Source: Flammeovirgaceae bacterium
GTDB taxonomy: Bacteria; Bacteroidota; Bacteroidia; Cytophagales; Cyclobacteriaceae
Length of the DNA stretch: 64,000 bases
NCBI GenBank assembly: GCA_027487845.1
Contig: JAIYCV010000037.1
Location: forward strand, 62,001 to 126,000
Direction of reading: 5' to 3'
The notes beneath the pieces are model-generated. The model did no database searches, had not been told where the DNA came from, and was given only the letters and a program-made list of their open reading frames with translations. The position numbers and the translations under genes were made by a program. Shown in pieces: positions 45,411-55,043 of the stretch (its first letter is position 1; every line of letters starts with the position of its first letter).

Positions 45411-45716
45411 TTATTTTGATTTAAAAATTGACCCCAATCGACTGAAAAATTTTTTCTCAAATGCCCAAAAAAAACGAAACTGCCCGAAGATAAATCCATA
45501 GAGAAGCAAGAGAACATTGTAAAATGGAAGTACCAAAATATAATAGACAATTGACGCCCAAAACGGACGGGGCGCGCCATTAAACAGATAAGCGAACAAC
45601 GGCCTCTTTAGAAAAAACACTGTAAAACCCGTGCAGGCAAAAACCAGCAATATAACTATGACTTGCCAGGCAGAACCTACGCTCCATCGTGATTTTAACT
45701 TATTGATCCAGCTCAT
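45411..45716 (-). CDS. Small membrane protein, DUF6787-like
   Basis: 101 residues. It begins MSWINKLKSRWSV, has two or three hydrophobic segments (about 18-36, 52-74 and the flank of LYGFIFGQFRFFWAFEKKFF at 72-91), and ends in a basic tail. The SW-x-x-KLK-x-x-W start and the GQFRFF motif resemble the Bacteroidota family DUF6787, recalled from memory. Function unknown. First gene of a two-gene operon with the lipoprotein at 44914. Confidence 0.65.
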   Translation of the reverse strand: MSWINKLKSRWSVGSAWQVIVILLVFACTGFTVFFLKRPLFAYLFNGAPRPFWASIVYYILVLPFYNVLLLLYGFIFGQFRFFWAFEKKFFSRLGSIFKSK

Positions 45717-45758
45717 TGAGTTGACAATTGAGGAGCAAGATAAGAATTAGTTTTTATG

Positions 45759-46442
45759 TCAATCCTTAAAAAGAAAAGGAAATATTTTCCAATGATTGGT
45801 AGAGGGAACCTCAGCCACAATTTGGGTTCTTTCCTTTTTAACAGGGTGAACAAATTCTAATTGACGCGCGTGCAAGGCAATGCTGGCATCGGGCAGCGAG
45901 GCCGCGGCTCCATATTTTAGATCTCCCAAAATGATGCAGCCGATACTCGCTAGCTGGACTCGTATTTGATGGGGCCGTCCCGTTATCGGATTTACTTGCA
46001 ATAAAAATCTGCCTGCTGCCTGCCCAACTAATTTATAACTCAGTTCTGATCGCTGGCCTTTTGGGCTTTCGCGAATGTATGCCGTTGTCTTGTTTTTCTT
46101 TTCGTCTTTTTCTAACCAATGAATAAGTGTGTCTTCATTTTTTGGAGGGCGTGAAGAAACAATGGCCAAATACGTTTTCTTCGTTTCTTTATTGCGGAAT
46201 AGCTCGTTCATCCGTTCCAGTGCTTTTGATGTCCGCGCGAAAACAACTACACCACTAACAGGTCTATCAAGCCGATGCACAACACCGAGAAATACTTCGC
46301 CAGGCTTTTGATATTTTTCTTTGATGTAATCCTTCCCAATTTCAACAAGCGGTTTGTCGCCTGTCTCATCCCCTTGCACCAAAACACCACAAGGTTTGTT
46401 GACAATAAGCAGGTGATTATCTTCGTATAAAACTTTTAGCAT
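45759..46442 (-). CDS. RluA-family RNA pseudouridine synthase
   Basis: 227 residues. The catalytic motif HRLDRPVSGVVVFARTSKA (about 55-73) contains the nucleophilic aspartate; VNKPCGVLVQGDE near 13-25 and the C-terminal GRPHQIRVQLASIGCIILGD are typical of the RluA group. No S4 domain is present, so it resembles the short RluC/TruC-like members. The modified position (rRNA or tRNA) cannot be told from sequence. Divergent from the Uma2 gene at 46478. Confidence 0.92.
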   Translation of the reverse strand: MLKVLYEDNHLLIVNKPCGVLVQGDETGDKPLVEIGKDYIKEKYQKPGEVFLGVVHRLDRPVSGVVVFARTSKALERMNELFRNKETKKTYLAIVSSRPPKNEDTLIHWLEKDEKKNKTTAYIRESPKGQRSELSYKLVGQAAGRFLLQVNPITGRPHQIRVQLASIGCIILGDLKYGAAASLPDASIALHARQLEFVHPVKKERTQIVAEVPSTNHWKIFPFLFKD

Positions 46443-46477
46443 TTCATAAACTTGAGAAAAATTTGATAACTTTAACT

Positions 46478-47035
46478 ATGCAAACAGCAATAATAGATAA
46501 AAGTAAGGATTGGACAGTGGCGGAATTTCTTCAATTGGAAGAAAGCAACCTGCCCTGCGAATTAATTAATGGAGAAGTTTTTATGAGCCCAGCACCGAAT
46601 TTGACCCACCAAGTTGTATCTGGAAATCTCTATGACATACTAAAAGCATATTCGCGAAAAAAAGATGGTTTTGCAGCCTATTCTCCGTTCGATGTTTACC
46701 TCGACAATAAAAATGTTTTCCAGCCTGATTTGCTATACCTGTTGAAAGAAAACAGAGCACGTTTATTTGAAAAAGGGTTGAGAGGTGCGCCCGATCTTGC
46801 CGTTGAAATAATTTCGCCTTCCAATAGCTTTAAAGACAGGAACCAAAAGAAAAGATTGTATGAAAAATTTGGTGTGAAGGAATATTGGATTATAGATCCT
46901 GCCAATCGCACGATTGAAATTTATGACTTTGGAACGAGCGAAAACCCAGCACTCTATCTTGCTGAAGAAGGTGAAGTAACTAGTGGTCTATTGCTTGGAC
47001 TCACTTTTAAGTTTGAGGAGTTATTCATCCAGTGA
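46478..47035 (+). CDS. Uma2-family (PD-(D/E)XK-like) protein
   Basis: 185 residues from the ATG at 46478 (MQTAIIDKSKDWTVAE). The motifs are NGEVFMSPAPNLTHQVV, FDVYLDNKNVFQPDLLYLL (PD), APDLAVEIISPSNSFKDRNQK (glutamate), and KKRLYEKFGVKEYWIIDPANR. Overall it is parallel to the Uma2 gene at 25249 and probably a paralogue. The biological role of the family is not established. Its stop is directly followed by the stop of the convergent FkbM-type gene (47035/47036). Confidence 0.85.
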   Translation: MQTAIIDKSKDWTVAEFLQLEESNLPCELINGEVFMSPAPNLTHQVVSGNLYDILKAYSRKKDGFAAYSPFDVYLDNKNVFQPDLLYLLKENRARLFEKGLRGAPDLAVEIISPSNSFKDRNQKKRLYEKFGVKEYWIIDPANRTIEIYDFGTSENPALYLAEEGEVTSGLLLGLTFKFEELFIQ

Positions 47036-47836
47036 TTAACGCCTCACCGCTAACACTCCGAAACAACCATTGTCTGCCGGAAGTGAAGAACAAGTAAAAC
47101 CAAGTGCCTCAAGGAACGCTAAAGCACTTTGGTGATTTCGCTTGTCTTTGTCAAGTGGGTGATCTTCCATGAAAACCACTTTCACTTTATCCCAAATGTA
47201 TTTTGGTGTTTCGTAGATAATTGGATATTCGCTGCCCTCGCAGTCAAGCTTTAACAAATCAATCGACTCAATATTATTCAATTCAATAATTTGCTGCAAC
47301 GTGATAGCTTTTATTTTGATAACGCTGTGGTTGTGATCAGCAAAATCGGTATAGATAGAGGCAGTAACCGAATTATCGTTTTCTACTTCTTTGTAAATTG
47401 TAACTTCTTCTACAGACGAGCCCGTCACCGCCATGTTGTGCACAGCAATCTTGTCTTTGGTTATTGAATTTCTCTTTACGTTTTCCAAAAACAGATTGCA
47501 ATTTTCTATGATGGGTTCATAGGCAAAAACCTTAGCATCCTTAATTTGAGAGAACAACATCATATTAAAGTATCCGGCATTTCCACCAACATCAATTATG
47601 CTTGGGTTGGAAGGGAGTAGTTTAACGAGTTCACCAATCCGATAAAAATCAGACATAAATATTTCTTTAAACACCATGTAAAGCGACCACGTAGGCACAG
47701 AGAAAGTAATTCTGTTTCCGCGAGTAGTCACTTCCATCGGTTTATATTCGTTGTTCAGCTTTTGCTTAAAATGTGCTTGCCAATTGGATACAAAGCGAAA
47801 CAAATTTTTATACCTGCCTAGTGAAGAATGTTCCAT
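47036..47836 (-). CDS. FkbM-family methyltransferase
   Basis: 266 residues. SAM-binding motif I is IIDVGGNAGYFNMMLFSQ (about 79-96) and VFAYEPIIENCNLFLENVKRN follows, where the acidic residue binds the ribose. The FkbM hallmark SIDLLKLDCEGSEYPII is near 190-206. Such enzymes O-methylate sugars or other metabolites; the substrate here is unknown. It starts 12 bases after the prfC stop on the same strand, so both are likely in one transcript, an odd pairing that carries no obvious functional meaning. Confidence 0.88.
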   Translation of the reverse strand: MEHSSLGRYKNLFRFVSNWQAHFKQKLNNEYKPMEVTTRGNRITFSVPTWSLYMVFKEIFMSDFYRIGELVKLLPSNPSIIDVGGNAGYFNMMLFSQIKDAKVFAYEPIIENCNLFLENVKRNSITKDKIAVHNMAVTGSSVEEVTIYKEVENDNSVTASIYTDFADHNHSVIKIKAITLQQIIELNNIESIDLLKLDCEGSEYPIIYETPKYIWDKVKVVFMEDHPLDKDKRNHQSALAFLEALGFTCSSLPADNGCFGVLAVRR

Positions 47837-47848
47837 GGCGCAATAATT

Positions 47849-49432
47849 TTAAGCTTTAAACTCAGAGGTGAAATGAAAAGAGATGTCCGGAAAATTGTCT
47901 TGAACCATTTGCAACCAGGCTCTTGATTCTGCCATAAAAACTAGTTTATTGTCTTTGTCGCGCGCAATATGGCGTTGCTTGCTGTCGATAAACTCTGCTA
48001 ATTTCCGTTCATCCTTACTGCTAATCCAGCAGGCTTTATAAATTCCTTGATGCATAAACTCAGCAGTGGCATTGTATTCGTTTTTTAAACGAAACTGAAT
48101 TACTTCAAATTGAAGCGCTCCTACAACGCCTACCACCTTTCGCTTACCCAGATCATATGTAAACAATTGGGCTACGCCCTCTTCCATAAGTTGAAGTAGG
48201 CCTTTCTCCAATTGCTTTGTTTTCATAGCATCTTTGTTGATCACTTCCTTAAAAATTTCGGGAGAGAAACTGGGTATACCAGTGTACATTAGCTTTTCAC
48301 CGTTGGTCAATGTATCGCCAATTTTCAAATTGCCCGTGTCATAAAGTCCTACTATATCGCCAGGCCAAGCTTCGTCCACCGTTTCACGATCTTGTGCCAT
48401 AAAAGCTGTAGCGTTAGAGAATCGTATCTCTTTGTTTTGCCGCACATGATAGTAGTTAGTGCCGCGTTCAAATTTGCCTGAACACACCCGTAAAAAAGCA
48501 ATTCGATTTCTATGTTTAGGATCCATGTTGGCATGGATCTTAAAAATAAAGCCTGAAAACTTAGTCTCTTCCGGTTTTATTTCGCGCACGCTGGTTTCCC
48601 TATCAATGGGTGGCGGTGCGATTTTTATAAACGTATCTAGCAGCTCTTTCACGCCAAAATTATTTACCGCACTTCCAAAAAATACGGGTGCTACTTTGCC
48701 TTGCAAATAGTCATCTACATTAAAATCCGGATAAACCCCTTCAATTAATTCAACATCCGCGCGCAGCTGTTTGGCATTGTTTTCACCCACCAGTCTTTCA
48801 ACTTCCGGATCGTTTATGTCACCGATTTCAACTGATTCAGCAATCGTTGTTTTACTAGGCGTAAAAAGCTTAAGGCTTTTCTCATACAAACTATAAACGC
48901 CCTTAAAGCCTTTTCCCATGTTAATGGGCCAGCTTAATGGCCGCACTTTTATTGCCAATTTGGCTTCAATTTCATCCAATAGATCGAAGGGATCCTGGCC
49001 TTCGCGATCCAGCTTATTAATAAAGCAAATTACCGGGGTGTTGCGCATGCGGCACACCTCCATCAGTTTTTCGGTTTGTGATTCTACACCCTTCACACAA
49101 TCTACCACCATAATTACACTATCCACGGCTGTGAGGGTGCGGTAAGTATCTTCAGCAAAATCCTGGTGACCAGGAGTATCTAGCAAGTTGATTTTGATGT
49201 CTTTGTAGTTGAATCCCATCACCGAAGTAGCCACCGAAATGCCGCGTTGTTTTTCAATTTCCATCCAGTCGCTTCGGGCGTGGTCTTTGATTTTGCTCGA
49301 TTTTACGGCCCCCGCTTTCTGAATAGCACCGCCAAAGAGAAGAAGTTTTTCGGTAAGCGTGGTTTTACCTGCATCGGGGTGGCTTACAATGCCGAAGGTT
49401 CTGCGTTTGGCTATTTCTTGTTCTAATGTCAT
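47849..49432 (-). CDS. prfC: Peptide chain release factor 3
   Basis: 527 residues. GTPase motifs: [13 protein letters not shown] (G1, about 17-29), the switch region [27 protein letters not shown] (G3) and NKLDREGQ (G4). The C-terminal part contains [17 protein letters not shown], the RF3-specific domain that distinguishes it from EF-G. RF3 recycles RF1/RF2 from the ribosome after termination. A TACCTTTG -7 box is found on the minus strand at 49447-49454. Confidence 0.97.
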   Translation of the reverse strand: MTLEQEIAKRRTFGIVSHPDAGKTTLTEKLLLFGGAIQKAGAVKSSKIKDHARSDWMEIEKQRGISVATSVMGFNYKDIKINLLDTPGHQDFAEDTYRTLTAVDSVIMVVDCVKGVESQTEKLMEVCRMRNTPVICFINKLDREGQDPFDLLDEIEAKLAIKVRPLSWPINMGKGFKGVYSLYEKSLKLFTPSKTTIAESVEIGDINDPEVERLVGENNAKQLRADVELIEGVYPDFNVDDYLQGKVAPVFFGSAVNNFGVKELLDTFIKIAPPPIDRETSVREIKPEETKFSGFIFKIHANMDPKHRNRIAFLRVCSGKFERGTNYYHVRQNKEIRFSNATAFMAQDRETVDEAWPGDIVGLYDTGNLKIGDTLTNGEKLMYTGIPSFSPEIFKEVINKDAMKTKQLEKGLLQLMEEGVAQLFTYDLGKRKVVGVVGALQFEVIQFRLKNEYNATAEFMHQGIYKACWISSKDERKLAEFIDSKQRHIARDKDNKLVFMAESRAWLQMVQDNFPDISFHFTSEFKA

Positions 49433-49446
49433 AATAAAAAGTGGCG

Positions 49447-49454
49447 CAAAGGTA
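49447..49454 (-). promoter_or_regulatory. prfC: -7 promoter box TACCTTTG before prfC
   Basis: On the minus strand this reads TACCTTTG, a full match to TAnnTTTG, 14 bases upstream of the prfC ATG at 49432. No TTG lies at the 19-base spacing. It would give a leader of fewer than ten bases. Confidence 0.45.
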
Positions 49455-49532
49455 ATTAAGAAAACGTGGTGTTTGGACGGGGTTTCAAAAACCGGAATTG
49501 ATTATCAAAAATTTTATTAATTTGTGTCATTT

Positions 49533-50155
49533 ATGAGTACTCGCGAAGAACTACTTGTCCAAATGCAGCAGCATCCAGATATTGTACTGTTGATGAAAGA
49601 GGTGCGCACTATATTAGATGGCGAAACCAAGAAAAGAGCGGAATTTCGTAATCTGATCCATGAAAATGTCACCGCTGAGTTTATTAATGGGGAGATAGTC
49701 TATCATAGTCTGCCAAAAGAAGGCATTGGAGAGTATTAGCAAAATTATTAAGCAGATTAAATCAATATGTTGAGGATAATCAACTGGGGGAATTAGTAGG
49801 TTCGGAAAAAGTAATGATTGAACTCACGAGAAACGATTACGAACCAGACATCGTTTTTTTCAATAAAGAGAAGTCTAGCAAATTTACTGATGATCAGATG
49901 CTTTTTCCTGCCCCCGATTTTATTGTTGAAATTACTTCGCCCTCTATCGAGAAATATGATCGAAATGAGAAATTCATTGACTATGCCGCCCATGGTGTGG
50001 CGGAATATTTGATCATCGACCCAGAGCTCCAAACAGTAGAACATTTCCTTAACGAAAATGGAATGTTCCGGCTCTTCCAAAAACTGCATAAAGGGCAATT
50101 GGAATCAACAGTGATTAAGGGTTTTGCTGTTGATTTGAAAAGTATTTTCAGTTAG
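49533..50155 (+). pseudogene. Uma2-family gene broken by one frameshift
   Basis: The first part (ATG 49533, MSTREELLVQMQQHPD ... FINGEIVYHSLPKEG) runs into a TAG at 49737-49739. A shift by one base near 49721-49728 (a base missing next to GGCATTGG) restores HWRVLAKLLSRLNQYVEDNQ, then EKVMIELTRNDYEPDIVFFN and PDFIVEITSPSIEKYDRNEK in the next frame, to the stop at 50155. The joined product (about 207 residues) is a complete Uma2 protein of the 'LTRNDYEPDI' subtype, distinct from the two intact copies. Real decay and a sequencing error look alike here. Confidence 0.82.
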
Positions 50156-50197
50156 GAGGTCGCAAGCTGATCGAAGCCCCTAACCTCTTTCCTGCCA

Positions 50198-50235
50198 TTG
50201 TGGCACAAATCTTCCCGAAAACTCACTTGGCACAA
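50198..50235. promoter_or_regulatory. dnaK: Paired TGGCACAA motifs upstream of dnaK
   Basis: TTGTGGCACAA at 50198-50208 is an 11-base palindrome; the element TGGCACAA recurs at 50228-50235, starting 27 bases later. The dnaK ATG is at 50282. There is no CIRCE element. The second copy resembles a sigma-54 element (TGGCAC-N5-TTG) but lacks the GC of the -12 part. A regulatory role is only a possibility. Confidence 0.3.
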
Positions 50236-50281
50236 CCATTGAGAAGAGAGCATCATTCAAAGATCGCAAAACACAGAAAAT

Positions 50282-52201
50282 ATGGGAAAAATAATTGGAA
50301 TTGACTTAGGAACCACCAACTCATGCGTGGCCGTAATGGAAGGAAATGAGCCTATCGTAATCGCCAATAGTGAAGGCCGCAGAACTACGCCTTCAATTGT
50401 GGGCTTTTTGGACAATGGCAAGGGCGAGCGTAAAGTAGGTGACCCTGCAAAACGTCAATCCATTACTAACCCGAAAAATACGGTGCAATCCATCAAACGT
50501 TTCATGGGCAAAAACTTCAATGACACTACCGGTGAAATGAAGATGGTAAGCTACCAAGTGGAAAAAGGCAACAATGATACAGTTCGTGTGCGCATTGGAG
50601 ACAGGCTTTACACGCCTCAAGAAATCTCTGCTATGATCTTACAGAAGATGAAAACCACGGCCGAAGATTATCTAGGAACAACCATTACTGAAGCAGTTAT
50701 TACTGTACCCGCTTATTTTAATGACGCAGAACGCCAGGCTACTAAAGAGGCTGGTCAAATAGCTGGCTTAGACGTAAAACGCATCATCAATGAGCCAACG
50801 GCTGCAGCTTTGGCATACGGCCTAGATAAGAAAAACAAAGACATGAAAATTGCCGTGTACGACCTTGGCGGTGGTACATTCGATATCTCGATTTTAGAGT
50901 TAGGCGATGGCGTATTCGAAGTGAAATCCACTAACGGAGATGTGCACCTAGGTGGTGATGACTTTGACATGCGCATTATGAATTGGTTGGCGGACGAATT
51001 TAAGTCTGATAAAAATATTGACTTGCGCAAAGACCCAATGGCTCTTCAGCGCTTAAAAGAAGCCTCTGAAAAAGCTAAAATCGAATTGTCTTCATCTCAG
51101 GAAACCGAAATCAATTTGCCATATATCACTTCAGTGGATGGCGTACCAGAGCACTTAGTAAAAAAATTAACAAGAGCCAAATTCGAGCAGTTATCAGATG
51201 ATCTAATCAGAAGAACGCTTGATCCTTGCAAGAAGGCGATTGAAGATTCTGGGTATTCCGTCTCTCAAATTGATGAAGTTATACTCGTAGGCGGTTCGAC
51301 TCGCATCCCTCGCATTGTAGAAGAGGTTGAAAAATTCTTTGGCAAGAAACCATCTAAAGGTGTTAATCCTGACGAAGTGGTAGCAATAGGAGCAGCCATT
51401 CAAGGCGGGGTGTTAACAGGCGAAGTAAAAGATGTATTGTTGTTAGATGTTACTCCACTTTCATTGGGTATTGAAACTATGGGTGGCGTAATGACACGCC
51501 TGATCGAATCAAACACAACAATTCCTTCAAAGAAGTCAGAAACTTTTTCGACCGCATCAGACAACCAACCTTCGGTAGAGATACATGTGCTGCAAGGAGA
51601 GCGCCCGTTAGCAAAAGATAATCGCACGATTGGTAGATTCCACTTGGATGGGATTCCTCCTGCGCAACGCGGTATGCCTCAGATAGAAGTTACATTTGAT
51701 ATCGATGCGAATGGTATTCTTCATGTGTCGGCTAAGGACAAAGGCACAAACAAAGAGCAGAAAATAAGAATTGAGGCCTCTTCTGGGTTGACCGATGCGG
51801 AAATCCAAAAGATGAAGCAAGAAGCTCAAGCTCATGCAGAAGAAGATAAAAAAGAGAAAGAGAAAATTGAGAAAATCAATCAGGCTGACTCTCTGATCTT
51901 CCAAACTGAGAAACAGTTGAAAGAATTTGGCGACAAGTTATCGGATGGAAATAAGAGTGCCATCACAAGCAACTTCGAAAAACTAAAAGAAGCACACAAG
52001 GCACAAGACCTTGCAGGTATTGACAATGCTATGAACGCATTAAATGCAGCATGGCAAGCAGCTTCTCAAGAAATGTATGCGGGTGCAGGAGCGCAACCAG
52101 GAGCTAATCCTGGAGCAGGAGCGCCTCCTAATGAGCCTTCAGCCGGAGGAAACTCTAGTGCAGATGCGCAAGATGTGGAGTACGAAGAGGTAAAAAAATA
52201 A
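50282..52201 (+). CDS. dnaK: Chaperone DnaK (Hsp70)
   Basis: 639 residues. The nucleotide-binding domain has [17 protein letters not shown] (about 4-20), [17 protein letters not shown] and [10 protein letters not shown]; the substrate domain begins after the [14 protein letters not shown] linker (about 395-408). A disordered Gly/Pro/Ala-rich tail ends in DVEYEEVKK, the usual co-chaperone-facing EEVKK-type end. It works with the DnaJ and GrpE encoded at 30 kb. Single-gene transcript ended by a strong terminator. Confidence 0.98.
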   Translation: MGKIIGIDLGTTNSCVAVMEGNEPIVIANSEGRRTTPSIVGFLDNGKGERKVGDPAKRQSITNPKNTVQSIKRFMGKNFNDTTGEMKMVSYQVEKGNNDTVRVRIGDRLYTPQEISAMILQKMKTTAEDYLGTTITEAVITVPAYFNDAERQATKEAGQIAGLDVKRIINEPTAAALAYGLDKKNKDMKIAVYDLGGGTFDISILELGDGVFEVKSTNGDVHLGGDDFDMRIMNWLADEFKSDKNIDLRKDPMALQRLKEASEKAKIELSSSQETEINLPYITSVDGVPEHLVKKLTRAKFEQLSDDLIRRTLDPCKKAIEDSGYSVSQIDEVILVGGSTRIPRIVEEVEKFFGKKPSKGVNPDEVVAIGAAIQGGVLTGEVKDVLLLDVTPLSLGIETMGGVMTRLIESNTTIPSKKSETFSTASDNQPSVEIHVLQGERPLAKDNRTIGRFHLDGIPPAQRGMPQIEVTFDIDANGILHVSAKDKGTNKEQKIRIEASSGLTDAEIQKMKQEAQAHAEEDKKEKEKIEKINQADSLIFQTEKQLKEFGDKLSDGNKSAITSNFEKLKEAHKAQDLAGIDNAMNALNAAWQAASQEMYAGAGAQPGANPGAGAPPNEPSAGGNSSADAQDVEYEEVKK

Positions 52202-52225
52202 ACTAGCATTAGGTATCTTTTTAAA

Positions 52226-52257
52226 AGCCTCGCTAAAAATTTAGCGGGGCTTTTTTT
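52226..52257 (+). terminator. dnaK: Intrinsic terminator after dnaK
   Basis: AGCCTCGCTAAA pairs with TTTAGCGGGGCT around a two- to three-base loop (one G-T pair), followed by seven T on the plus strand. It lies 25 bases after the dnaK stop. Confidence 0.9.
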
Positions 52258-52281
52258 ATGAATGATTTTCAATTTCCTCTC

Positions 52282-52289
52282 TATCTTTG
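52282..52289 (+). promoter_or_regulatory. lysC: -7 promoter box TATCTTTG before lysC
   Basis: A full TAnnTTTG match between the dnaK terminator and lysC, 22 bases upstream of the lysC ATG at 52312. No TTG at the 19-base spacing. Confidence 0.55.
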
Positions 52290-52311
52290 CAGCCTCAAAA
52301 AATAAAGTAGT

Positions 52312-53631
52312 ATGCTAGTAGTAAAATTTGGAGGCACATCGGTAGGTAAGCCCGAGCGCATGAGAAAAATTGCCACGCTTGTTCAAAGTATGCCCGGTAA
52401 AAAAATTGTTGTTTTATCCGCCTTGAGCGGCACTACCAATGCGTTGGTAAAGATGGGCGACTTCTTGTTGGCCAGAGAAAACAGTAAGGCGGTTGACGAG
52501 ATTGCCGGTTTGGAAAAACACTACTTGACATTTGTTTCTGAACTATATAGCACCGCTCCGTATAAAGCCATTGGGCAAGAAATAGTGAGTCGGTACTTTA
52601 GCTTGTTCCGATTGTTAGCCGCTGGCCGTTTTGATGATAGAAGCTACCGCGAACTGCTGGCTCAAGGAGAATTAATCTCGACCGAGTTATTCTACCATCA
52701 CCTTCAAGAACAAAAGGTTGGAGCTAGGCTTTTGCCTGCCCTGCACTTTATGTCGATCGATGAAAATCAGGAGCCTGAATTAGAAAAAATAAGCGAGCGT
52801 ATAACACCGCTCATTCACGCACTAGGCAATGTTGACATTTTTGTAACACAGGGTTATATCTGTCGCAATCATAGGAACGAAATAGACAATTTAAAAAGAG
52901 GCGGAAGCGACTACACCGCTTCTCTTATTGGCGCAGCTGTGCGCGCGGATGAAATTCAAATCTGGACGGATATTGATGGTATGCACAATAATGATCCGCG
53001 TGTAGTTAAAAAAACACTGCCCATTGCTGAACTTACCTTCGATGAAGCATCTGAGCTTGCTTATTTTGGTGCTAAGATCCTCCACCCATCCACCATTGTG
53101 CCTGCACAAAAATATGGAGTGCCCGTAATCCTAAAAAATACGATGGATGAAAAAGCACTCGGCACGGTAATTAGTAACAAAGGCACCAAAGGCGAATTCA
53201 AAGCCATTGCTGCAAAAGACAACATTACGGTGATCAACATCAAGTCATCGCGCATGCTTCTGGCATATGGTTTCCTGCGAAAAGTATTCGAAGTATTTGA
53301 AAAAAATAAAACGTCAATAGACATGATCTCTACTTCTGAAGTAGCGGTTTCATTGACTATAGATGATGATAAGTATCTTGCGGAAATACAGGAAGAGCTA
53401 GAAAAATTTGGCACGATCGAAATTGAAAAGAATCAAACTATCATTTGCGTTGTAGGCAATGGCCTATCGGAAAAGAAAGCTGTTTTGAGAGATGTTTTTG
53501 ACGCCTTGGCAGAAATAAAAATCAGAATGGTATCATATGGAGGAAGCCACAATAATATTTCCATCTTGGTAGATACAGCCCAAAAAGAAAAGTCGTTGAA
53601 CTTGCTCAACGAAGGACTTTTTCATTTGTAA
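52312..53631 (+). CDS. lysC: Aspartate kinase
   Basis: 439 residues, monofunctional. KFGGTSVGKPERM at 4-16 binds ATP; the aspartate-binding region has GGSDYTASLIGAAV (about 201-214) and FDEASELAYFGAKILHP. Two ACT domains form the C-terminus (from about 310), so feedback inhibition by lysine and/or threonine is expected. It starts the pathway to lysine, threonine and methionine. It is not fused to homoserine dehydrogenase. The next gene, coaX, starts one base after its stop. Confidence 0.95.
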   Translation: MLVVKFGGTSVGKPERMRKIATLVQSMPGKKIVVLSALSGTTNALVKMGDFLLARENSKAVDEIAGLEKHYLTFVSELYSTAPYKAIGQEIVSRYFSLFRLLAAGRFDDRSYRELLAQGELISTELFYHHLQEQKVGARLLPALHFMSIDENQEPELEKISERITPLIHALGNVDIFVTQGYICRNHRNEIDNLKRGGSDYTASLIGAAVRADEIQIWTDIDGMHNNDPRVVKKTLPIAELTFDEASELAYFGAKILHPSTIVPAQKYGVPVILKNTMDEKALGTVISNKGTKGEFKAIAAKDNITVINIKSSRMLLAYGFLRKVFEVFEKNKTSIDMISTSEVAVSLTIDDDKYLAEIQEELEKFGTIEIEKNQTIICVVGNGLSEKKAVLRDVFDALAEIKIRMVSYGGSHNNISILVDTAQKEKSLNLLNEGLFHL

Positions 53632-53632
53632 G

Positions 53633-54355
53633 ATGAATCTAGTTATTGATTGGGGAAACACCAGAATCAAAGCGGCATTCTTTGATAATGACGTGTTGCT
53701 CCATCAAAACTCTTTTTCAACTCCGGATGAGTTAACTTCATTCGTAGAAAATAAAAATATTGAGGCCGTGCTAGTTAGCTCGGTCAATGGCGATTCCAAA
53801 GCATTGATTGGCGAACTTAATCTCGCTAAAGTTGTATTGCTTTCAAGTGCGACACCACTTCCTATCAGAAATCTTTACGCTACTCCTAAAACATTGGGTG
53901 CCGATCGGTTGGCCGCGGCATGTGGCGCTTGGGCTATCTATCCACATCAAACAAGTCTGGTAATTGATTTAGGCAGTTGTATTAACTATGAATTGGTAGA
54001 TGAACATGGAAATTATCTTGGTGGCGTCATTTCACCAGGTGTAAGTATGCGTTTTCAGGCGATGCATCAATTTACGGCCAAATTACCAACAGTCCAGCCA
54101 AGCATTTCAGCAAAATTAATTGGCGACAGCACCGAAACCTGTATGCAAAGCGGAGTGATGAATGGAATTCTTGCAGAGATACACGGATTCATTGCCAAAA
54201 TTTCCGATAAACATCCTTCTTGCAAACTAATCACTTGCGGAGGCGATGCTCATTTTTTTGAAGATCAGATTAATGAGGTCAGCTTTGTTCCGGATCTTGT
54301 TTTGATTGGGTTGAATTCTATTCTTTCTTTCAACCTAAAAACGAGCATAAATTGA
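53633..54355 (+). CDS. coaX: Type III pantothenate kinase
   Basis: 240 residues. The acetate-kinase-superfamily phosphate motifs are IDWGNTRIKAAFF (about 5-17) and VIDLGSCINYELVDEHG (about 106-122), with GADRLAAACGA (about 88-98) for pantothenate binding and GGVISPGVSMRFQAMH near 125-140. It makes 4'-phosphopantothenate, the first step to coenzyme A. It follows lysC by one base and is followed by lptC, giving a lysC-coaX-lptC run. Confidence 0.95.
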   Translation: MNLVIDWGNTRIKAAFFDNDVLLHQNSFSTPDELTSFVENKNIEAVLVSSVNGDSKALIGELNLAKVVLLSSATPLPIRNLYATPKTLGADRLAAACGAWAIYPHQTSLVIDLGSCINYELVDEHGNYLGGVISPGVSMRFQAMHQFTAKLPTVQPSISAKLIGDSTETCMQSGVMNGILAEIHGFIAKISDKHPSCKLITCGGDAHFFEDQINEVSFVPDLVLIGLNSILSFNLKTSIN

Positions 54356-54388
54356 TTGGCATCAATATTGAATCAAAAAGATAAAAAA

Positions 54389-54922
54389 ATGATTAAAACC
54401 TATTTTCCTTCCCTCCTTCTCTTACTTAGTTCTTCTTTCTTAATGGAGGGATGTAAACGACCCGATCCTCCAAAACCAGTTGAATACAAAGGTGCGCTTA
54501 GAGAAGCAGAAGACATTGAGGTGCTTTCAACTGAAAAAGATCAGATGAAAAGCAAAATGAAAGCAAAAAAAATCCTCGAGTTTCAAAATGGAGACCTTGA
54601 ATTGCCGGAAGGAATGTATTTGGAATCGTATGACGAGGCTGGCAATCTTGCCTCCACTTTAAAAGCCAATACTGCCTATTATTTCAAAGAAGAAAAAAAA
54701 TGGAGAGCAAGAGGAAAAGTAGAGGTGACAAACATTGAGAAAAACGAGCAACTAACTACCGAAGAACTCTTCTGGAAGCCGGAACTAAAATCAATTTTTA
54801 CAGATAAGTTTGTCACTATCAAAGAATCAACAAGAATCCTAACGGGCACGGGCTTGGAGGCGAAGCAGGATATGTCTGACTATTCGATAAAAAATCTCAC
54901 GGGCGAAATTGATATTGAATAA
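54389..54922 (+). CDS. lptC: LptC-like lipopolysaccharide export lipoprotein
   Basis: 177 residues from the ATG at 54389; an in-frame TTG at 54356 adds 11 codons upstream and is unlikely. A lipoprotein signal ends in LMEGC (Cys about residue 22), in place of the transmembrane anchor of proteobacterial LptC. The rest is a beta-jellyroll with the LptC pattern: YLESYDEAGNLASTLKANTAYYF, KKWRARGKVEVTNIE, EELFWKPELKSIFTDKFVTI and a final GTGLEAKQDMSDYSIKNL. LptC moves LPS from the ABC ATPase complex to the periplasmic bridge. Confidence 0.85.
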   Translation: MIKTYFPSLLLLLSSSFLMEGCKRPDPPKPVEYKGALREAEDIEVLSTEKDQMKSKMKAKKILEFQNGDLELPEGMYLESYDEAGNLASTLKANTAYYFKEEKKWRARGKVEVTNIEKNEQLTTEELFWKPELKSIFTDKFVTIKESTRILTGTGLEAKQDMSDYSIKNLTGEIDIE

Positions 54923-54986
54923 ATTGTAATTCGGGCTTATCACTGTGGCCTTGAAAATTTCCGATCAACGCAATCTCACAAAATTG

Positions 54987-54994
54987 TACCTTTG
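54987..54994 (+). promoter_or_regulatory. -7 promoter box TACCTTTG before the small membrane gene
   Basis: Full TAnnTTTG match 49 bases upstream of the ATG at 55044. No TTG at 19-base spacing. It suggests a transcript that begins after lptC and covers the small membrane gene and the CorC/HlyC gene. Confidence 0.5.
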
Positions 54995-55043
54995 CCATAA
55001 GTTCTCGTTTTCGGCTTAATAGAAACAGAGCTATTTGGCAATT

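Noticed and set aside
50227-50242. Sigma-54 promoter TGGCAC-N5-TTGA before dnaK
   Set aside because: The -24 half fits, but the -12 half lacks the required GC (TTGA instead of TTGC).
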